Below are positions 6,779-16,414 of a stretch of DNA of 64,000 nt, one piece after another (position 1 is the first letter of the stretch; each line of letters begins with the position of its first letter). Source of the DNA: Ruegeria atlantica (GTDB taxonomy: Bacteria > Pseudomonadota > Alphaproteobacteria > Rhodobacterales > Rhodobacteraceae). The translations under genes and the position numbers were made by a program. The notes beneath the pieces were generated by a model. That model had not been told where the DNA came from, did no database searches, and saw nothing but the letters and a program-made list of their open reading frames with translations. Location of the stretch: the NCBI RefSeq assembly GCF_001458195.1, contig NZ_CYPU01000031.1, positions 1 through 64,000 of the forward strand. Reading direction: 5' to 3'.

Positions 6779-7900
6779 TCAATCATCCTTGAGAATGGAA
6801 CGGGTTCCGACGATGGAGATTCCAAACGCGTCAAGACCCAGATATTTCGTTTCCGGTGTATCGGTCAGCAACAACAGTTCCTGGATACCCAGCTTGGACA
6901 GGATCTGCGCCCCTAGACCGGTTTGCTTGATGGTGCGCGGGCCTTCGTCATCGGTTGCGTAAAGCGCATTGCGCGGCTCACGAAACAGGCAAACCACGCC
7001 GCGTCCTTCGGCGGCGATCTTTTCCATAGCACGCGGCAGTTCCTGCGGCGATTTTGGACCCAGGCCCAGAACATCAGGCGCTTCATGCAGTGCATGGGTT
7101 CGGGTCAAAACTGGCTCGGGCGTGGTGATGTCACCCTTGATCATGACGACATGTTCGATGCCATGTGTCTGATCCGTGAACAGACGCATTTCCCATTCGC
7201 CGCCGTATTCTGACGTCACAGTCCTGCGCGAGGTTTCGACGACCAGATTGTCGTTGCGCGAGCGATACGTGATCAGATCGCTGATCGTACCGATCTTCAT
7301 GTCGTGCTCTTTTGCAAATGCAACCAGATCGGGCAGACGTGCCATAGTGCCGTCAGGCTTCATGATCTCGCAAATCACCCCTGAGGGGTTCAACCCGGCA
7401 AGCCGAGAGATATCGACCGCCGCCTCTGTATGACCGGCGCGCACCAGCACCCCGCCCCGCTTGGCGCGCAGCGGAAAGATATGACCCGGTGTCGCGATGT
7501 GCGCCATCGTATTTTGCTCGTTGATCGCCGTTTCAACGGTCAGCGCGCGATCTGCTGCTGAGATACCGGTCGACACGCCTTCGCGTGCCTCTATGGACAC
7601 GGTAAACGCGGTTTCGTGACGAGATGAGTTGTTCACAGCCATCATCGGCAGGCCAAGGGCGTCGACGCGCTCTGCCGTCATCGGCAGGCAGATCAACCCG
7701 CGCCCATGGGTGGCCATAAAGTTGATTGCCTCGGCATCCGCAAACTCGGCCGCGATGACCAGATCACCCTCGTTCTCGCGATCTTCATGATCGACCAGGA
7801 TATACATCCGGCCCTTGCGCGCCTCTTCGATGATATCTTCGATCGGGCTGATAGCGTCGCGCAGCTGGGCCTCGACGGGACCGGGGGTTTCAAAGCTCAT
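6779..7900 (-). CDS. ribB: 3,4-dihydroxy-2-butanone-4-phosphate synthase with degenerate GTP cyclohydrolase II-like domain
   Basis: The 373-residue protein has an N-terminal DHBP synthase domain (residues about 10-215) with the acidic motif [20 protein letters not shown] and GHTEAAVD; it converts ribulose 5-phosphate to dihydroxybutanone phosphate. The C-terminal half has the GTP cyclohydrolase II fold but lacks the zinc-binding cysteine set (the usual SEC...RCDCG region reads [13 protein letters not shown]) and the RQEGRGIG loop (here FREPRNAL). It therefore probably has only RibB activity, like the RibBX proteins. Start at ATG 7900 matches the family N-terminus. A 112-base gap separates it from ribE upstream. 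Confidence 0.92.
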   Translation of the reverse strand: MSFETPGPVEAQLRDAISPIEDIIEEARKGRMYILVDHEDRENEGDLVIAAEFADAEAINFMATHGRGLICLPMTAERVDALGLPMMAVNNSSRHETAFTVSIEAREGVSTGISAADRALTVETAINEQNTMAHIATPGHIFPLRAKRGGVLVRAGHTEAAVDISRLAGLNPSGVICEIMKPDGTMARLPDLVAFAKEHDMKIGTISDLITYRSRNDNLVVETSRRTVTSEYGGEWEMRLFTDQTHGIEHVVMIKGDITTPEPVLTRTHALHEAPDVLGLGPKSPQELPRAMEKIAAEGRGVVCLFREPRNALYATDDEGPRTIKQTGLGAQILSKLGIQELLLLTDTPETKYLGLDAFGISIVGTRSILKDD

Positions 7901-8012
7901 GGGGCAGCCTTTCACAAGAGCGTGTCTGGACGGCTGGATAGACCACCAAGCGCTCAAATACCAGAGCGCTTGCGGCCACGGATCGTCAAAACGCGGCGTC
8001 GAAACCGTTGGG

Positions 8013-8600
8013 TCAGGACATCTCGGCCAAACGGGCGACGTACCGCGCCAACGTGTCAATCTCGAGGTTCACCTGATCACCGACCGAGACATCGCCCCAG
8101 GTTGTCACTTCTTTGGTGTGGGGGATGAAATTGATCCCAAAATCGCAACCGTCCACGTCATTGACCGTCAGCGAGGTTCCATTCAACGCAACTGATCCCT
8201 TGGGCGCTATAAAGCGGGCCAATTCTCTGGGCGCGCGCAACGTTACACGGGTGCTGTCGCCTTCGTCCTGCAGGGCAACAACCTCGGCCACGCCGTCGAT
8301 ATGGCCGGAAACGATGTGCCCACCCAGTTCGTCCCCTACCTTGAGGGCGCGTTCAAGGTTCACGCGTTTGTCAACTTGCCATGTGTTCAGATTGGTTTTC
8401 GACACAGTCTCCGCACTGATCTGCACATCGTACCAATCATCCCCAAGGGCAATCACAGTCAGACAGACACCGTCACTGGCGATGGATGCGCCAATATCAA
8501 TACCCGCAGTGTCATAGCCGGTTTTGATCCGAGCGCGCAGATCCCCTTGCTGGTCCAACTCGGTAACAATTCCGATATCGGTGACGATCCCTGTGAACAT
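8013..8600 (-). CDS. ribE: Riboflavin synthase, alpha chain
   Basis: The 195-residue protein begins MFTGIV, the family hallmark, and holds two lumazine-binding repeats: one ending at about residue 95 and a second starting GGHIVSGHIDGV. It dismutates two lumazine molecules into riboflavin. Key motifs VNLERALKVGDELGG and FIAPKGSVALNGTSLTVN are intact. It heads the minus-strand ribE-ribB-ribH-nusB run. Upstream is a divergent capsule gene; I saw no FMN riboswitch consensus in the 140 bases between them. Confidence 0.95.
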   Translation of the reverse strand: MFTGIVTDIGIVTELDQQGDLRARIKTGYDTAGIDIGASIASDGVCLTVIALGDDWYDVQISAETVSKTNLNTWQVDKRVNLERALKVGDELGGHIVSGHIDGVAEVVALQDEGDSTRVTLRAPRELARFIAPKGSVALNGTSLTVNDVDGCDFGINFIPHTKEVTTWGDVSVGDQVNLEIDTLARYVARLAEMS

Positions 8601-8663
8601 TGCTTCACCCTTAGCTTATAACCTGTGCGTATGTGTAACCGCCGAGGTAAGCCCAAGAAACGC

Positions 8664-8689
8664 TGCGGGCAAGCCCTGCCTTGCCCGCA
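8664..8689. promoter_or_regulatory. Perfect inverted repeat between divergent ribE and kpsS
   Basis: TGCGGGCAA (8664-8672) and TTGCCCGCA (8681-8689) are perfect complements with an eight-base centre. No T-run follows on either strand, so a terminator is unlikely. It lies midway between the two divergent start codons and could be an operator or a leader hairpin. Confidence 0.45.
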
Positions 8690-8740
8690 TCGATGTATAC
8701 AGGCATAATTTTGTTACGAAACGATAAAGAGCAGACCAGG

Positions 8741-10039
8741 ATGCATCCACTCGCCTCGCGCTCGCATCGCCGTGTATTCCTGTTTTTGCAGGGACCGCAT
8801 GGCCCTTTCTTTAGCGCACTGGCACGCGCTTTGCGCGCCGCCGGGGCTGATGTTCTGCGAGTGGGGTTTAACGCGGGCGATCAGGCGTTCTGGTTTGATC
8901 GCAGCACCTACATCCCGTTTTTGGAAAATTCCGAGCGATGGCCCGAAACCCTTAGGGAACTGATCCGGTCACAGTCGGTCACAGATATCGTTCTATACGG
9001 CGACACCCGCCCAGTTCATGCCAAAGCTGTGGATGTTGCGCGCGAAATGGGCGTGACTGTCCATGTCTTCGAAGAGGGGTATCTGCGCCCTTGGTGGGTC
9101 ACCTACGAACGGAACGGATCAAATGGACACTCACGGTTGATGTCTTTGGACGTCGCCCAGATGCAACATGCGCTTGATCAGTCCGAGGCACCGGTCCCAC
9201 CGCCACCGTCCCATTGGGGGGATATGCGACAGCACATATTCTACGGCGCGCTTTATCACTGGTTTGTTCTGTTCCTGAACCGGAGGTACTCCAACTTCAA
9301 GCCGCACCGGGAATTGCCGGTATCAACAGAGTCTCGCCTGTACTTCAAGCGGCTTTCGCTGATGCCTTTCCATAGGATTAGGCGTCGCTGGGCCACCATG
9401 CGCGTACGGCAAAACGGTGCACCCTATCACTTGGCTCTGTTGCAACTGGGTCATGACAGTTCGGTGCAAGCCCATTCAGACTATACCTGCATGTCAGACT
9501 TTTTGGAGCATGTCATATCAGGTTTTGCCAAAGGCGCCCCGGCCCATCACCTTCTGGTTCTGAAGGAACATCCGCTGGAAAATCATCGCGAGCCGCTGCG
9601 CCGCAGAGCGCGCGAAATAGCCCGCGCGCATCAAGTGGCGGATCGCGTGCACTACGTTCCCGGCGGCAAACTGGCCCGGCTGCTGGATGACGCGAACACG
9701 GCGGTGACGATCAATTCCACCGCAGGTCAACAAGTTCTGTGGCGCGGAATCCCGTTGCGCAGTTTTGGGAAATCCGTCTACGACAAACCCGAGTTTGTTT
9801 CACAGCAACCCATTGCCCAGTTCTTTGCCGATCCAGACGTACCGGATCACAAAGCCTATCGGGCTTACCGGCAATTTCTTCTGAAAACCAGTCAGTTACC
9901 CGGCGGCTTTTATTCACTGCGTGGGCGACGGCAACTGCTGCGCCGCGCCGCCGACATGCTGTTGCAGGCGCATGATCCCTATCAGTCCGTTCAGTCCGAC
10001 AACGAGGCGTCGACGCCACAGTTGAAGCTCGTCGAATAA
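8741..10039 (+). CDS. kpsS: KpsS-type capsule polysaccharide export/Kdo-transferase protein
   Basis: The 432-residue protein matches KpsS: VFLFLQGPHGPFFSALARAL at the N-terminus, FEEGYLRPWWVTYE near residue 110, the late HPLENH motif (KEHPLENHREPL), and TINSTAGQQVLWRGIPLRSFG near residue 330. KpsS adds beta-linked Kdo to a phosphatidylglycerol acceptor, building the linker that carries group 2-type capsules to the surface. I chose the ATG at 8741; an upstream TTG at 8681 falls inside the hairpin repeat. The ribosome site is weak. It heads a three-gene capsule block with the OPX and KpsC genes; no KpsM/T/E export genes are in the window. Confidence 0.88.
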   Translation: MHPLASRSHRRVFLFLQGPHGPFFSALARALRAAGADVLRVGFNAGDQAFWFDRSTYIPFLENSERWPETLRELIRSQSVTDIVLYGDTRPVHAKAVDVAREMGVTVHVFEEGYLRPWWVTYERNGSNGHSRLMSLDVAQMQHALDQSEAPVPPPPSHWGDMRQHIFYGALYHWFVLFLNRRYSNFKPHRELPVSTESRLYFKRLSLMPFHRIRRRWATMRVRQNGAPYHLALLQLGHDSSVQAHSDYTCMSDFLEHVISGFAKGAPAHHLLVLKEHPLENHREPLRRRAREIARAHQVADRVHYVPGGKLARLLDDANTAVTINSTAGQQVLWRGIPLRSFGKSVYDKPEFVSQQPIAQFFADPDVPDHKAYRAYRQFLLKTSQLPGGFYSLRGRRQLLRRAADMLLQAHDPYQSVQSDNEASTPQLKLVE

Positions 10040-10119
10040 GCCGGGTTGGTTGGTGCTGGATGTTGAACCCCGAACAAGCTAAGTTGACGCAAACAAAAGA
10101 CGACTGAGGATAATCGGCA

Positions 10120-11271
10120 GTGCAGTGCTTTCCAATTGGCTGGGTGCGAGGGACCGCCCTTGTGGCTGTATGTGGCGTGCTTGCCGCGTGCCAGCTTCCT
10201 AAATCTGGCCCCAACAAGTCCGAGATTTTGGCGGGTTCAGTTGAAAATGGTGGCAATGCCTTTGTCGTCGAGGTGGATGACAGGGTCGCACAAGCGACAT
10301 CCAAAGTCCCCCAATTTGGGTTCTCGTCGTCCTTCACCAGCGCGCAAAGCCTAACGGCGGATACCGTTCGCCCTGGCGACGTATTGGGATTGACGATCTG
10401 GGAAAACGTCGATGACGGCCTGCTGTCGGGTGAAGTCGGATCCTCGACCACACTGAGTGAAGTTCAGGTGGACGCCGACGGATTCATCTTCGTGCCATAT
10501 GCCGGACGTGTGCGTGCGTCTGGAAACACACCCGAGCAGCTGCGTCAGGTGATCACTGCAAAACTACAGGATCAAACGCCAGACCCTCAGGTCGAGGTCC
10601 GCCGGTCCGCCGGGGATGGCGCAACTGTCGCGGTGTCTGGAAGCGTCGCGGCGCCGGGTATCTATCCAATCGAACTCCCGACCCGCACGTTGACCGGCAT
10701 GTTGTCAAAGGCCGGAGGTGTATCAACTGGTGCAGGTGCATCAGGTGGTACTGACATTTCGCTCGTGACATTGATCCGCGGAAACCAAAAAGGGACCATC
10801 TGGTACGATGACCTCTTCGGCAATTCCAAGCTGGATGTAGCCCTTCGCGGCGGCGACCGAATTCTGGTCGAAGCGGACAGCCGGTCGTACATTGCCCTTG
10901 GTGCTACTGGTGGCCAGTCGCGCGTGGCGTTTGACACGCAGGACCTTTCGGCGCTTGAGGCTTTGGCGCAAGTCGGTGGCCTGCTGTCGCTGTCTTCGGA
11001 TCCAACGGGGATTTTTATCCTGCGTGACGAACGTCAGGATATCGCGCGCTCGGTGATGGGACGTTCGGACCTGCAGGGTGATCAGCGTATGGTCTACCTG
11101 TTGAACCTGACCGCCCCCAACGGGCTGTTCGTTGCACGGGATTTCGTGATCCGCGACGACGACACTATCTATGTGACCGAAGCACCATATGCGCAGTGGA
11201 CCAAGTCAATTTCCCTGATAGCTGGTGGCCTTACGCCGCTGGCCAATGTCGCTACGCTGACAGGCAACTGA
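10120..11271 (+). CDS. Outer-membrane polysaccharide export (OPX) lipoprotein
   Basis: The 383-residue protein starts at GTG with GAGGA nine bases upstream. Residues 1-24 are a lipoprotein signal ending in LAAC, so the mature protein should be lipid-anchored. DTVRPGDVLGLTIWE starts the polysaccharide-export (Wza/KpsD-type) domain, with VDADGFIFVPYAGRV and two SLBB-like segments (AVSGSVAAPGIYPIELP and YIALGATGGQSRVAF). Such proteins form the periplasmic and outer-membrane channel for capsule. Its stop shares one base with the kpsC start (TGATG), indicating coupled translation. Confidence 0.9.
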   Translation: MQCFPIGWVRGTALVAVCGVLAACQLPKSGPNKSEILAGSVENGGNAFVVEVDDRVAQATSKVPQFGFSSSFTSAQSLTADTVRPGDVLGLTIWENVDDGLLSGEVGSSTTLSEVQVDADGFIFVPYAGRVRASGNTPEQLRQVITAKLQDQTPDPQVEVRRSAGDGATVAVSGSVAAPGIYPIELPTRTLTGMLSKAGGVSTGAGASGGTDISLVTLIRGNQKGTIWYDDLFGNSKLDVALRGGDRILVEADSRSYIALGATGGQSRVAFDTQDLSALEALAQVGGLLSLSSDPTGIFILRDERQDIARSVMGRSDLQGDQRMVYLLNLTAPNGLFVARDFVIRDDDTIYVTEAPYAQWTKSISLIAGGLTPLANVATLTGN

Positions 11272-13268
11272 TGTCGCCTGAAACAACAGCCGGGTCTGAA
11301 CGTACCCGGCTGCTTGTCTACAATGGTGGTTTCCTGACATCCCGCCGAATTCGCCGAATATTGTCCCTGTCCGGTTACGACATCCGGATTGGCCTGCCCA
11401 AAGACGGTGATGCCGTCGGAGTTTGGGGCAACAGCCCGACGGCCCATCGCGGCCTTGCTGTTGCGGCTCGGCACGATCCCCCAGTGCTGCGCGTCGAAGA
11501 CGCCTTTCTTCGGTCTTTGCATCCCGGCCGCAGCGGAGAGCCGCCTCTTGGCCTGTTGCTTGATCGATCCGGCTTACATTTCGATGCGGCTCAGGCGTCG
11601 GATCTGGAAACGCTGTTGGCCACCGATCCCTTGGACGACACCGCCCTGCTGAACCGCGCACGGGGCGGGATTGAACGGATGCGCGACCTGCATCTTAGCA
11701 AATACTCGGCCTTTGATCTGACCGCTCCGCCCCCTGACCCCGGCTATGTACTGGTGGTGGATCAAGTTCGCGACGACGCAGCTGTGACGGCCAGCGCTGG
11801 AGATGAGGCCCGGTTTCGCGAAATGCTGGTCATGGCGCAGGAAGAGAATCCTGGCGCCAAAGTTCTGATCAAGACACATCCCGACACCATCGCCGGGCAT
11901 CGTTCAGGCTATTTCTCCACCGCTGACCAAACCGATCGCGTCTCGGTCATCAGCACATCGGTCAGCCCGTGGGCTTTGTTGGAAGGTGCGGTTGGCGTTT
12001 ACACCTTGTCCTCACAGATGGGGTTCGAGGCGATTTTGGCCGGACATAAGCCGCGTGTTTTTGGCCAGCCCTTCTATGCAGGTTGGGGACTGACGCAGGA
12101 TGAAGCACACCTGCCACGCCGCCAACGCAACCTGACGCGCGCGCAATTGTTCGCTGCAGCGATGATCCTCTATCCGACCTGGTACGATCCATACCGGGAC
12201 CAGCTGTGCGAGATGGAAACCGTTCTGGACACGCTTGAGGCGAGAACCCGCGCCTGGCGGCAGGATCACAAGGGATGGACCGCCTCGGGTATGCGCCTGT
12301 GGAAACGCAAACACTTGCAACGGATGTTTGGGCGCGAGAAAACGATCCGCTTCACCGACGATCAACCAGCGCAGTCAGATCGACCTCATATGGTCTGGGC
12401 AAGTAAAGCCAAGGGCACGGAAAGTGCCGTCCGGGTCGAGGATGGCTTTCTACGCTCGCACGGGCTGGGCGCAAAACTTGTACCGCCCCTGTCATTGGCA
12501 ACGGACAATAAGGGGATCTATTACGACCCGACGCATCCCAGCCAACTGGAAGGGTTTATTGCCGCCCGGGAAACTCTGCGGCCAGATCAGGAATTGCGTG
12601 CCGAAAGGCTGATCGCTAAAATCGGGTCCGCCCAAATCACCAAGTACAACACAGGGGTCGGCGCACCGGATTTGCCAGTTGGGCATCGCATACTCGTCCC
12701 CGGTCAGGTTGAAGACGATGCTTCAATCCAGTTGGGCACCAGCACTGTTCGCACAAATGCTGATCTGTTGCGCGCCGTGCGCGAGGCAAACCCAAACGCC
12801 ATTCTGATCTACAAACCGCACCCCGATGTCGAAGCGGGCTTGCGCGATGGGGCAGTCGAGGCCGCAGCCCTCGCCGATGTCATCGCCACCCATTGCGACC
12901 CGGCAGCTCTGCTGTCGCAGGTCCAGGAGGTCTGGACCATGACCTCATTGCTAGGGTTCGAGGCTTTGATGCGCAGTGTCAGTGTGACCACCCTGGGCGC
13001 GCCTTTTTATGCGGGTTGGGGGCTGACGAACGATTTGGGAACCGTCCCTGTCCGCAGGGGCGCACGACCAACGGTTTTAGGTTTGGTTCACGCGGCGCTG
13101 ATCGATTATCCCCGGTATATGGACCCTGTGACAGGTGAGCCCTGGCCCGTAGAAGTTGCAGTTGAACGGCTGTCACAAGGTGCGACGCCCGCAGGCGGTC
13201 CACTGCTTCGAGTTTTGTCAAAACTACAAGGCGCATTCGCGACCCATGCACATATCTGGCGTCGTTAA
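11271..13268 (+). CDS. kpsC: KpsC-type dual-domain capsule Kdo transferase
   Basis: The 665-residue protein has two similar glycosyltransferase halves. Half one shows VEDAFLRSLHPG, KTHPDT and GFEAILAGHKPRVFGQPFYAG; half two repeats VEDGFLRSHGLG, YKPHPDV and GFEALMRSVSVTTLGAPFYAG. KpsC alternates beta-2,4 and beta-2,7 Kdo additions on the glycolipid started by KpsS. I start it at 11271 because ATG there overlaps the OPX stop; the longer frame to 11196 has no family resemblance. Its 3' end overlaps the convergent ribD stop by four bases. Confidence 0.92.
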   Translation: MSPETTAGSERTRLLVYNGGFLTSRRIRRILSLSGYDIRIGLPKDGDAVGVWGNSPTAHRGLAVAARHDPPVLRVEDAFLRSLHPGRSGEPPLGLLLDRSGLHFDAAQASDLETLLATDPLDDTALLNRARGGIERMRDLHLSKYSAFDLTAPPPDPGYVLVVDQVRDDAAVTASAGDEARFREMLVMAQEENPGAKVLIKTHPDTIAGHRSGYFSTADQTDRVSVISTSVSPWALLEGAVGVYTLSSQMGFEAILAGHKPRVFGQPFYAGWGLTQDEAHLPRRQRNLTRAQLFAAAMILYPTWYDPYRDQLCEMETVLDTLEARTRAWRQDHKGWTASGMRLWKRKHLQRMFGREKTIRFTDDQPAQSDRPHMVWASKAKGTESAVRVEDGFLRSHGLGAKLVPPLSLATDNKGIYYDPTHPSQLEGFIAARETLRPDQELRAERLIAKIGSAQITKYNTGVGAPDLPVGHRILVPGQVEDDASIQLGTSTVRTNADLLRAVREANPNAILIYKPHPDVEAGLRDGAVEAAALADVIATHCDPAALLSQVQEVWTMTSLLGFEALMRSVSVTTLGAPFYAGWGLTNDLGTVPVRRGARPTVLGLVHAALIDYPRYMDPVTGEPWPVEVAVERLSQGATPAGGPLLRVLSKLQGAFATHAHIWRR

Positions 13269-14365
13269 CGCAGCGCCCGCGCCCAACGGTGCATGATGTC
13301 CGGCCCGATGACCTGGGTCTCGATCAACTCAAAACGCGGGGCATTGTCCAACTTGTCCAACCCAAGTGTGCCGATGGCTGACAACCCTTCGGCACCGATC
13401 GCAAGCCCGGCGGTGAACCCGACCAATTCATCGACCAAATCCGCAGCAAGCAGCGACGCCGCCAATGCCGCCCCGCCCTCGCAGAATACGCGGGTCAGAC
13501 CTGCTTTACCCAACTGCTGCAACAAGTCCGCTGCATCGATCTGGTGATCGTCCAGCGCGCAAGGCAGCAGTTGCGCCCCAAGCCCGTCCCACGCGCGGGC
13601 ACGCTCGGCATCCGGGGATGGGCCGTGACATAGCCATACGGGTATCTCAGCAACCGTGCGCGCCAACTGCCCCAACAAGGGAATGTCCAAATGGCGCGAG
13701 ACCACAATTCGCACAGGCTGAGCGTCGACCCCTATATCCCGAACAGTCAAGGATGGGTCATCGGCGCGCGCAGTGCCCGCCCCGACCATCACCGCATCAT
13801 GACGCGCACGCATGGCATGCACGGCACGCCGCGCCTTTGGGCCAGTGATCCATTGGCTGTGCCCCGTTTCGGTAGCAATGCGTCCATCAAAACTGCTAGC
13901 CAGTTTCAGGGTTACGAAAGGACGCCCCTGTTCGGTTTTCAAGAAGAACCCCGCAAGATCCTGGGCTGCCTGTTCGGCCAGAACGCCGGTGGTCACTTCG
14001 ATCCCCGCCTCGCGCAGCATGGCAAAGCCTTGTCCTGCAACACGCGGATCGCTGTCTTCGATGGCCGCGACAACACGGGCCACACCGGCAGCGATCAGGG
14101 CCTCGGCGCAAGGCGGTGTTTTGCCGTGATGGGCGCAGGGTTCAAGCGTGACATAGGCCGTGGCACCCCGTGCCGCGTCTCCGGCTTGTGCCAGCGCTTG
14201 CGGTTCGGCGTGTGGGCGACCACCCGGCTGGGTCCAGCCGCGTCCCACAATGCGCCCGTCACGCACGATCACGCAACCGACGGCTGGGTTTGGCCAGCAC
14301 GTCCCTTGACCGCGCCGCCCCAAAGACAAGGCAAGCGCCATGTATCGCTTATCTGTTTCGCTCAC
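13265..14365 (-). CDS. ribD: Bifunctional riboflavin biosynthesis deaminase/reductase
   Basis: The 366-residue protein combines an N-terminal pyrimidine deaminase (zinc motif PHAEPQAL at about 52-59 and [11 protein letters not shown] at about 76-86) and a C-terminal reductase beginning [17 protein letters not shown]. It performs steps two and three of riboflavin synthesis. It overlaps nrdR by four bases upstream and kpsC by four bases at the 3' end, so the capsule block is packed tightly against it. The rest of the riboflavin genes lie beyond the capsule block on the same strand. Confidence 0.96.
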   Translation of the reverse strand: MSETDKRYMALALSLGRRGQGTCWPNPAVGCVIVRDGRIVGRGWTQPGGRPHAEPQALAQAGDAARGATAYVTLEPCAHHGKTPPCAEALIAAGVARVVAAIEDSDPRVAGQGFAMLREAGIEVTTGVLAEQAAQDLAGFFLKTEQGRPFVTLKLASSFDGRIATETGHSQWITGPKARRAVHAMRARHDAVMVGAGTARADDPSLTVRDIGVDAQPVRIVVSRHLDIPLLGQLARTVAEIPVWLCHGPSPDAERARAWDGLGAQLLPCALDDHQIDAADLLQQLGKAGLTRVFCEGGAALAASLLAADLVDELVGFTAGLAIGAEGLSAIGTLGLDKLDNAPRFELIETQVIGPDIMHRWARALR

Positions 14366-14832
14366 TCGTCCGTCGAAGGCTGCGGCGGGCGCAGTTCGTG
14401 GACAAACTCCTCGAAGTCATCGGCCGCCTGGAAATTCTTGTATACGCTCGCAAAGCGAACATAGGCGACGGTGTCGATCCGCGCCAGAGCTTCCATGACG
14501 ATCTCGCCAATTTTGCTGGACGGGATGTCGGTCTCGCCCATGCTTTCCAGACGTCGCACGATACCAGAAATCATCTGGTCAATACGTTCCGGATCAATCG
14601 GGCGTTTCTGCATCGAAATGCGGATCGAACGCTCCAACTTGTCCCGATCGAAATCTTCGCGTTTGCCGTTGGTTTTGATTACCACCAAATCACGCAACTG
14701 GACACGTTCGTAGGTCGTAAACCGCCCCCCACACGCGGGGCAGAACCGGCGTCGGCGAATGGCCGCATGGTCCTCTGCCGGGCGTGAATCTTTGACTTGA
14801 GTATCGATATTTCCGCAAAACGGGCAGCGCAT
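14362..14832 (-). CDS. nrdR: Transcriptional repressor NrdR
   Basis: The 156-residue protein has the zinc ribbon MRCPFCG ... [16 protein letters not shown] (four cysteines in residues 3-34) and an ATP-cone from about residue 49 ([16 protein letters not shown]). NrdR senses ATP/dATP and represses ribonucleotide reductase genes, none of which are in the window. It overlaps the start of ribD by four bases; nrdR-ribD is a familiar alphaproteobacterial pairing. Confidence 0.97.
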   Translation of the reverse strand: MRCPFCGNIDTQVKDSRPAEDHAAIRRRRFCPACGGRFTTYERVQLRDLVVIKTNGKREDFDRDKLERSIRISMQKRPIDPERIDQMISGIVRRLESMGETDIPSSKIGEIVMEALARIDTVAYVRFASVYKNFQAADDFEEFVHELRPPQPSTDE

Positions 14833-14953
14833 CCACCGTCTCCTCGTCCCTGGTTCCGCCTCTTATTGTAAGCACTATGACTTACTTATCCACAACTATA
14901 GGGTAGCCGCTAGGATTTGGGTAGTCGGAAATTTCCACCGCAAGATAAAGGGG

Positions 14954-15367
14954 TCAGGCAAAATGTGCCGCGACCCTTCGCACATGCGCTGCGGTGCGGT
15001 GTTCAAACAGGTAAATACCTTGCCAGATGCCTAACACCGGTTGCCCAACGGACACGGGAATAGTCAGTGAAACAGGTAAAAGAGCCGCCTTGATATGGGC
15101 GGGCATGTCGTCGGGGCCCTCGTAAGTATGGCGCAGATAGGCCATCGCGGGGTCGTCGGACGGCGGCACCAATCTATCAAAAAAGGCGCGCAGGTCCGAT
15201 TGCACCTCGGGATCGGCGTTTTCCTGAATGGTTAGCGAACACGAGGTATGCCGCACGAACAATGTCAGCAAACCATCGCCTGAGACCGAGTTAAGCCAGT
15301 TGCGCACGTCCCGGGTGAATTCATACAACCCCGGCCCGTTCGTCGAAATAATAAACTCGGTCTGCAT
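14954..15367 (-). CDS. YjbQ/UPF0047-family protein
   Basis: The 137-residue protein carries the family motifs: HTSCSLTIQENADPEVQ (about 40-56), HTYEGPDDMPAHIKA (about 84-98) and GIWQGIYLFEHR near residue 120. The conserved histidines suggest a metal site. Some members complement thiamine-phosphate synthase mutants weakly, hence the label secondary thiamine-phosphate synthase, but the true role is unclear. It is downstream of the next small secreted gene on the same strand, with an 18-base gap, so they may share a transcript. Confidence 0.9.
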   Translation of the reverse strand: MQTEFIISTNGPGLYEFTRDVRNWLNSVSGDGLLTLFVRHTSCSLTIQENADPEVQSDLRAFFDRLVPPSDDPAMAYLRHTYEGPDDMPAHIKAALLPVSLTIPVSVGQPVLGIWQGIYLFEHRTAAHVRRVAAHFA

Positions 15368-15385
15368 ATGGCGATCAGTCCTCGA

Positions 15386-15787
15386 TCAGTTGCGGAATGG
15401 GCGGATGTTGCAACGTCCGTTTGCCCCCTGAACCGACATGCTTTCGCCAGCCTTGAAGCCGACTGAGATCGAACTGCTTTGCTGGGCAACGTTTGTAGGT
15501 TGCTGCAGCGAGAATTGAACCGCGGTGCGGCGACCCGTTGCTTCGCTGGGGCCATAGCCGCGCACCACATAAATTCGTTGCTGCCAACCTGCACCCAAAG
15601 TCCGGCGCGCAAAGTCTGCAGCCGCGCACCAATACCCGTCCACGTCCTGACGGGCCCGCGGGATCACTTCGAACATATTGCTGTTGACGGCAACCGTCTG
15701 AAATCCGTTTCGCGCAGCCGAGGCCGACGATAGGGGCACAGACAGCAAGATCGCGGCAGAAACCGCCAATGTCATAACCTGTTTCAT
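15386..15787 (-). CDS. Secreted protein of unknown function
   Basis: The 133-residue product starts at ATG 15787 with GAGAG seven bases upstream; ATGs at 15793 and 15805 are alternatives in frame. Residues 1-24 are a signal peptide (MKQVMTLAVSAAILLSVPLSSASAA). The mature part has YWCAAADFARRTLGAGWQQRIYVVRGYG and a C-terminal cysteine in NGRCNIRPF, which could pair with the first. I recognise it only as a type common in Rhodobacteraceae. It is likely periplasmic. Confidence 0.72.
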   Translation of the reverse strand: MKQVMTLAVSAAILLSVPLSSASAARNGFQTVAVNSNMFEVIPRARQDVDGYWCAAADFARRTLGAGWQQRIYVVRGYGPSEATGRRTAVQFSLQQPTNVAQQSSSISVGFKAGESMSVQGANGRCNIRPFRN

Positions 15788-15865
15788 AATCATGCTCTCA
15801 TTCATTTCGAGGTAGTTTCTCAAATAGTATACATTCTTACCGGGCAAAGCTGGTTCACAATCAAT

Positions 15866-16414
15866 TCAGTCAACGCGGGTCCTCGCGTGATCGAACGTTA
15901 GCCAGCCCTGATACCGGATCAAAGCCCCAACAAGCGGCATCCGGGCCGACACGTTAAACCGAAACCGTCCTTCATCATCCTGCCATTCCTCGGTCTTTGA
16001 TTGCGGCAGAAGCACCTTCGGGAAAGGAACTCGCAACAGGCTGAGGCGCATGATCTGGATCTCTAACCTCTCGGGTGCAAATACCGGCTTTAACCATACG
16101 GAGACCTGCCCAAACTGCTCGCAGACGCATCTCTGGTCCTGGTCCAAAGTCAGCCGCGATCGGGTGATGTGACCATCGAAATCGCGCGTCCATATCCAAG
16201 CGTTCCCCTCTTGCTCGACCCTGAGACGCACCGGGATGTCGTCACCCCCGGACGGCATGCCGGCAAAACGCAACGCGAGTTTGGCCAGCCACCCCTTGCC
16301 CGGCGTGACTGAGCATCGCCCGGAATAAATTCCGCCCGTGCTGTGCAAGGCCTGCAGAGACTTGGGCAGGTTCGTACCCACGGGTAAGGCTTGCAAAAAG
16401 GGATCAGGGTGCAC
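15866..16414 (-). CDS. DUF4166-domain protein
   Basis: The 182-residue protein starts with GTG directly after the upstream stop. It follows the DUF4166 pattern: LPKSLQALHSTGGIYSGRC, a central FAGMPSGGDDIPVRLRVEQEG, WTRDFDGHITRSRL and the closing FPKVLLPQSKTEEW plus ARMPLVGALIRYQGWL. This domain often follows a dehydrogenase domain in fusion proteins but is free-standing here. The function is unknown; it is probably cytoplasmic or membrane-associated. It is tightly downstream of the DCC-family gene (no gap) and probably co-transcribed with it. Confidence 0.85.
   Translation of the reverse strand: MHPDPFLQALPVGTNLPKSLQALHSTGGIYSGRCSVTPGKGWLAKLALRFAGMPSGGDDIPVRLRVEQEGNAWIWTRDFDGHITRSRLTLDQDQRCVCEQFGQVSVWLKPVFAPERLEIQIMRLSLLRVPFPKVLLPQSKTEEWQDDEGRFRFNVSARMPLVGALIRYQGWLTFDHARTRVD

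Noticed and set aside
5710-6962. Plus-strand frames opposite nusB and ribH
   Set aside because: They mirror confirmed minus-strand genes and show typical shadow composition.
8601-8740. FMN riboswitch upstream of ribE
   Set aside because: I looked for the conserved RFN segments (such as AGGGTGAA and the CCGAC-type core) and did not find them; only a simple inverted repeat is present.
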